NCBI RefSeq assembly: GCF_038443705.2
Contig: NZ_CP151767.2
Span: 1,612,001 to 1,676,000, forward strand
Direction of reading: 5' to 3'
Source: Yoonia sp. SS1-5
GTDB lineage: Bacteria > Pseudomonadota > Alphaproteobacteria > Rhodobacterales > Rhodobacteraceae
Length of the DNA stretch: 64,000 nt
The position numbers were made by a program, and so were the translations under genes. Positions 61,684 through 64,000 of this stretch are shown in pieces (position 1 is the first letter of the stretch; each line of letters begins with the position of its first letter). The notes below the pieces were generated by a model that worked only from the letters and a program-made list of their open reading frames with translations, did no database searches and was not told the origin of the DNA.

Positions 61684-62015
61684 GCCGCAGACCGCGCCCG
61701 AATGAAACCGGCATCCAACAACACGCGCCCATCAGCAACCCGGGCCGGATAGGTCGCAACCTGCCCTTCATCATTGCCCTGCACCAACCCGGTCTCTAAC
61801 GAGATGACCCAGTTGTGCAGCGGACAGGTCACAGCCTTGCCGTGCACGATGCCTTCGGCCAGCGGCCCTTGTTTGTGCGGGCAGGCATTGTCCAGCGCAA
61901 AGACCGCATCATCCGCGGTGCGGAACAGGGCCACACATCCCATCCGCGTCTTGACCAGGCGCGCACCCCGGGGGGCAATATCGTCCAAGGCGGCGACATC
62001 AATCCAGTCGGTCAT
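61680..62015 (-). CDS. nirD: nitrite reductase small subunit
   Basis: A 111-residue Rieske-like subunit of assimilatory NAD(P)H nitrite reductase. The iron-sulfur-type motifs are CPHKQG and CPLHNW; in NirD proteins the cluster site may be degenerate, but here C-x-H and C-x2-H are both present. ATG 62015 overlaps the nirB stop by ATGA; a longer in-frame start at 62084 lies within nirB. Confidence 0.93.
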   Translation of the reverse strand: MTDWIDVAALDDIAPRGARLVKTRMGCVALFRTADDAVFALDNACPHKQGPLAEGIVHGKAVTCPLHNWVISLETGLVQGNDEGQVATYPARVADGRVLLDAGFIRARSAA

Positions 62016-64000
62016 TCCGCGGCCTCCAATGTCAGGTTTGCAATCGGTTGATAGGTCTCTGCCTTGCGGACATGTTCGGCCCATGGATCAACGCGGTAGA
62101 CGCTTTGCGACAGCTCGAACCGGTCCACCAACGCCTGACGGATGGTCAGGTCTTCGATCTGTTCCTTGACCCATTCCAGCCCGACCTTGCCGATCCATTT
62201 ATAGATGCGGTCCAGATATTTGGCGTTTTCGCGGTAGGCCTGCGTGACGGCCTTGATCACGTCGATGGATTCATCCTCGGTCGCGACCTGGATCAGGAAT
62301 TCGGTTTCCTTCACATCCATGCCAGCGGCACCACCAATGCTGATCTGATAGCCGCTATCGACACAGACAACGCCGATATCCTTGCAGGTGGCCTCGGCGC
62401 AGTTGCGGGGGCAACCCGACACCCCCAGCTTCAGCTTATGCGGCGTCCATGACCCGTGCAGGGTCTTTTCCAGCTTGATGCCAAGGCCCGTACTGTCCTG
62501 TGTGCCAAACCGGCAATGATCGGTGCCGACGCATGTTTTAACCGTGCGCAACCCCTTGGAATAGGCATAGCCAGACACCATGCCCGCATCGTTCAGATCC
62601 TTCCAGATGTTCGGCAGGTCCTCGCCCTTTACCCCCAACAGATCAATACGCTGGCCACCGGTCACCTTCACGGTCGGGACCATGTATTTATCGGCCGCAT
62701 CCGCAATCGCGCGCAGCTCATCGGGGGTTGTTATGCCACCCCACATGCGCGGTACGACGCTAAAGGTGCCGTCCTTCTGGATATTGGCGTGCTTGCGTTC
62801 ATTGATGAACCGCGACTGGGGATCATCGGCATATTCCAGCGGCCAATCCGCAAGCAGATAGAAATTCAGGGCAGGCCGGCAGACATGGCACCCGCAGGAT
62901 GTCTTCCATCCGCATTCCTGCCAGACGGCAGGCATGGATTTCAGCGCGCGCGATTTGATCAAGCGGCGGACGTCTTCATGGGTCATATCCGTGCAACCAC
63001 AAATCGACTGCGCCGCCGGAATAACAAAATCATCACCCAAGGTTACCGCCAGAACCTGTTCAACCAGCCCTGTGCAGGTCCCGCAAGATCCAGACGCCTT
63101 GGTGACTGCCCGAACCGCACCCAGATCAGTTGCGCCATCGGCAATCGCGTCTTCAATCTGACCTTTACAAATGCCGTTGCAGCCGCAGATTTCCGCATCA
63201 CGCGGTAAGGCTGCAACGGCTGCTAACGGGTCCATGGGGGTGCCCCCCTGATAGGCCGGACCAAAGATCAACGTATCGCGCATTTCCGAGATATCGGTCT
63301 TGTCGCGGATCAGGCCAAAGAACCAGTTGCTGTCAGCCGTGTCGCCATACATGACAGCCCCGATAACAACGTCCTTTTCGATCACCAGACGGCGATAGAC
63401 CCCACGGGCAGGATCGCGAAAGACGATATCCTCGCGCCCCTCGGCATCCGCAAAATCACCCGCACTGAACAGATCACAGCCGGTGACTTTCAGCTTGGTC
63501 GACAATTCCTTTTGAACAAATGTCGCCTCTTGCTGCATCAGCGTCTTTGCCGCCACCGTGGCCTGATCATAGAGCGGGGCAACAAGGCCAAAGATCGCGC
63601 GATCATGTTCAACACATTCGCCGACGGCCAGAATATCGGGATCAGAGGTGACCATCTGATCGTCCACATGAATGCCCTTGCCCACGGCAAGCCCACAATC
63701 CTGCGCGAGTTTTACATTCGGGCGAATGCCCACAGCCATCACCAGCAAATCACAGGGCAGTTCAGTGCCGTCATCCAAAAGCAGTGCCTTGACCTGCCCG
63801 TTTTCGCCCAGAATTTCCTTGGAATTGGCCTGACATCTGACTGTGATGCCCTTGTCGATCAACGCCTTGCGCAGCAGATATCCGGCCGCCTCGTCCAGCT
63901 GGCGTTCCATCAAATGGCCCATGATATGCACGACAGTGACATCAACACCGCGGGCGGCCATGCCTGCCGCTGCTTCCAACCCCAGCAGGCCGCCACCGAT
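62012..64000 (-). CDS. nirB: nitrite reductase large subunit, 5' end outside window
   Basis: Reduces nitrite to ammonium with NAD(P)H. The N-terminal part lies beyond base 64000; the frame is open to the edge (IGGGLLGLEAAAGMA). Visible domains in order are the NAD-binding part of the FAD domain, a BFD-type [2Fe-2S] region (CGCNGICKGQ, CGTCTGLVEQVL), a second one (CGCTDMTHEDVRRL), and the sirohaem/[4Fe-4S] domains (CVGTDHCRFG, GVSGCPRNCAEATCKD). It starts a run of five genes each overlapping by ATGA. A nitrate transporter or regulator may lie upstream. Confidence 0.95.
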   Translation of the reverse strand: MGGGLLGLEAAAGMAARGVDVTVVHIMGHLMERQLDEAAGYLLRKALIDKGITVRCQANSKEILGENGQVKALLLDDGTELPCDLLVMAVGIRPNVKLAQDCGLAVGKGIHVDDQMVTSDPDILAVGECVEHDRAIFGLVAPLYDQATVAAKTLMQQEATFVQKELSTKLKVTGCDLFSAGDFADAEGREDIVFRDPARGVYRRLVIEKDVVIGAVMYGDTADSNWFFGLIRDKTDISEMRDTLIFGPAYQGGTPMDPLAAVAALPRDAEICGCNGICKGQIEDAIADGATDLGAVRAVTKASGSCGTCTGLVEQVLAVTLGDDFVIPAAQSICGCTDMTHEDVRRLIKSRALKSMPAVWQECGWKTSCGCHVCRPALNFYLLADWPLEYADDPQSRFINERKHANIQKDGTFSVVPRMWGGITTPDELRAIADAADKYMVPTVKVTGGQRIDLLGVKGEDLPNIWKDLNDAGMVSGYAYSKGLRTVKTCVGTDHCRFGTQDSTGLGIKLEKTLHGSWTPHKLKLGVSGCPRNCAEATCKDIGVVCVDSGYQISIGGAAGMDVKETEFLIQVATEDESIDVIKAVTQAYRENAKYLDRIYKWIGKVGLEWVKEQIEDLTIRQALVDRFELSQSVYRVDPWAEHVRKAETYQPIANLTLEAAE

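Overview
The window looks like a chromosomal segment of a marine alphaproteobacterium of the roseobacter type (Rhodobacterales). This rests on the gene order coxB-ctaB-small membrane protein-ctaG-coxC-SURF1-thrC-M16 peptidase, the serC-serA pair with a serC-type RNA leader, a SelD fused to a flavoprotein, Hint-domain and RTX proteins, and high-GC coding DNA. I saw no rRNA, tRNA or CRISPR array.

Layout. 0-4.3 kb: a family-1 binding protein and two permeases of a sugar-type ABC importer, plus a double SnoaL-like protein; no ATPase is visible. 4.3-7.9 kb: a WYL-type regulator divergent from an SRPBCC gene around a clear palindrome, then an MFS transporter and a GNAT enzyme. 7.9-14.8 kb: M16 peptidase, thrC and the cytochrome c oxidase assembly and subunit II/III genes on the minus strand; tldD is divergent. 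16.9-23.8 kb: a PF03640-like lipoprotein, an ECF sigma factor, its anti-sigma factor, a subtilisin-like lipoprotein protease, and a large RTX protein. Three near-identical promoter-like sites (GAACC-N16-GCACTWAC) precede the lipoprotein, the sigma operon and the RTX gene, suggesting one self-controlled cell-surface regulon.

23.8-33.7 kb is an accessory stretch. It holds decayed IS3-type transposase remnants that carry small palindromic insertions, an intact IS481-type element inside a 2OG-Fe(II) oxygenase gene, a DUF1611 plus PLP-racemase pair, a seven-repeat cysteine protein, a BLUF photoreceptor and small unknown proteins.

33.8-41.6 kb is serine biosynthesis (RNA leader, serC, serA), a PPP-type phosphatase, and selenium use (mnmH/selU and SelD fusion). 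The last two converge on a 267-bp element that folds as a three-stem Y. 41.6-46.1 kb is an ABC exporter with an AttH/CrtC-like partner and a VOC protein. 46.2-56.4 kb is mixed metabolism and envelope: thiolase, Hint protein, ArsR/SRPBCC/GST, yaaA, a GFA-type gene with an in-frame TGA, hspQ, AEC transporter, lytic transglycosylase, lolA, and a PBP-OmpA fusion. 56.7-64.0 kb is an assimilatory nitrate/nitrite operon (nirB-nirD-nasA-TrpD2-like-cysG) in which all successive genes overlap by ATGA.

Two families of short palindromes recur at gene ends: TAGGGTC/GACCCTA, which supplies the TAG stop codon of three genes, and GTAGGATGGGT/ACCCATCTTAC, present four times in the cox and ser clusters.
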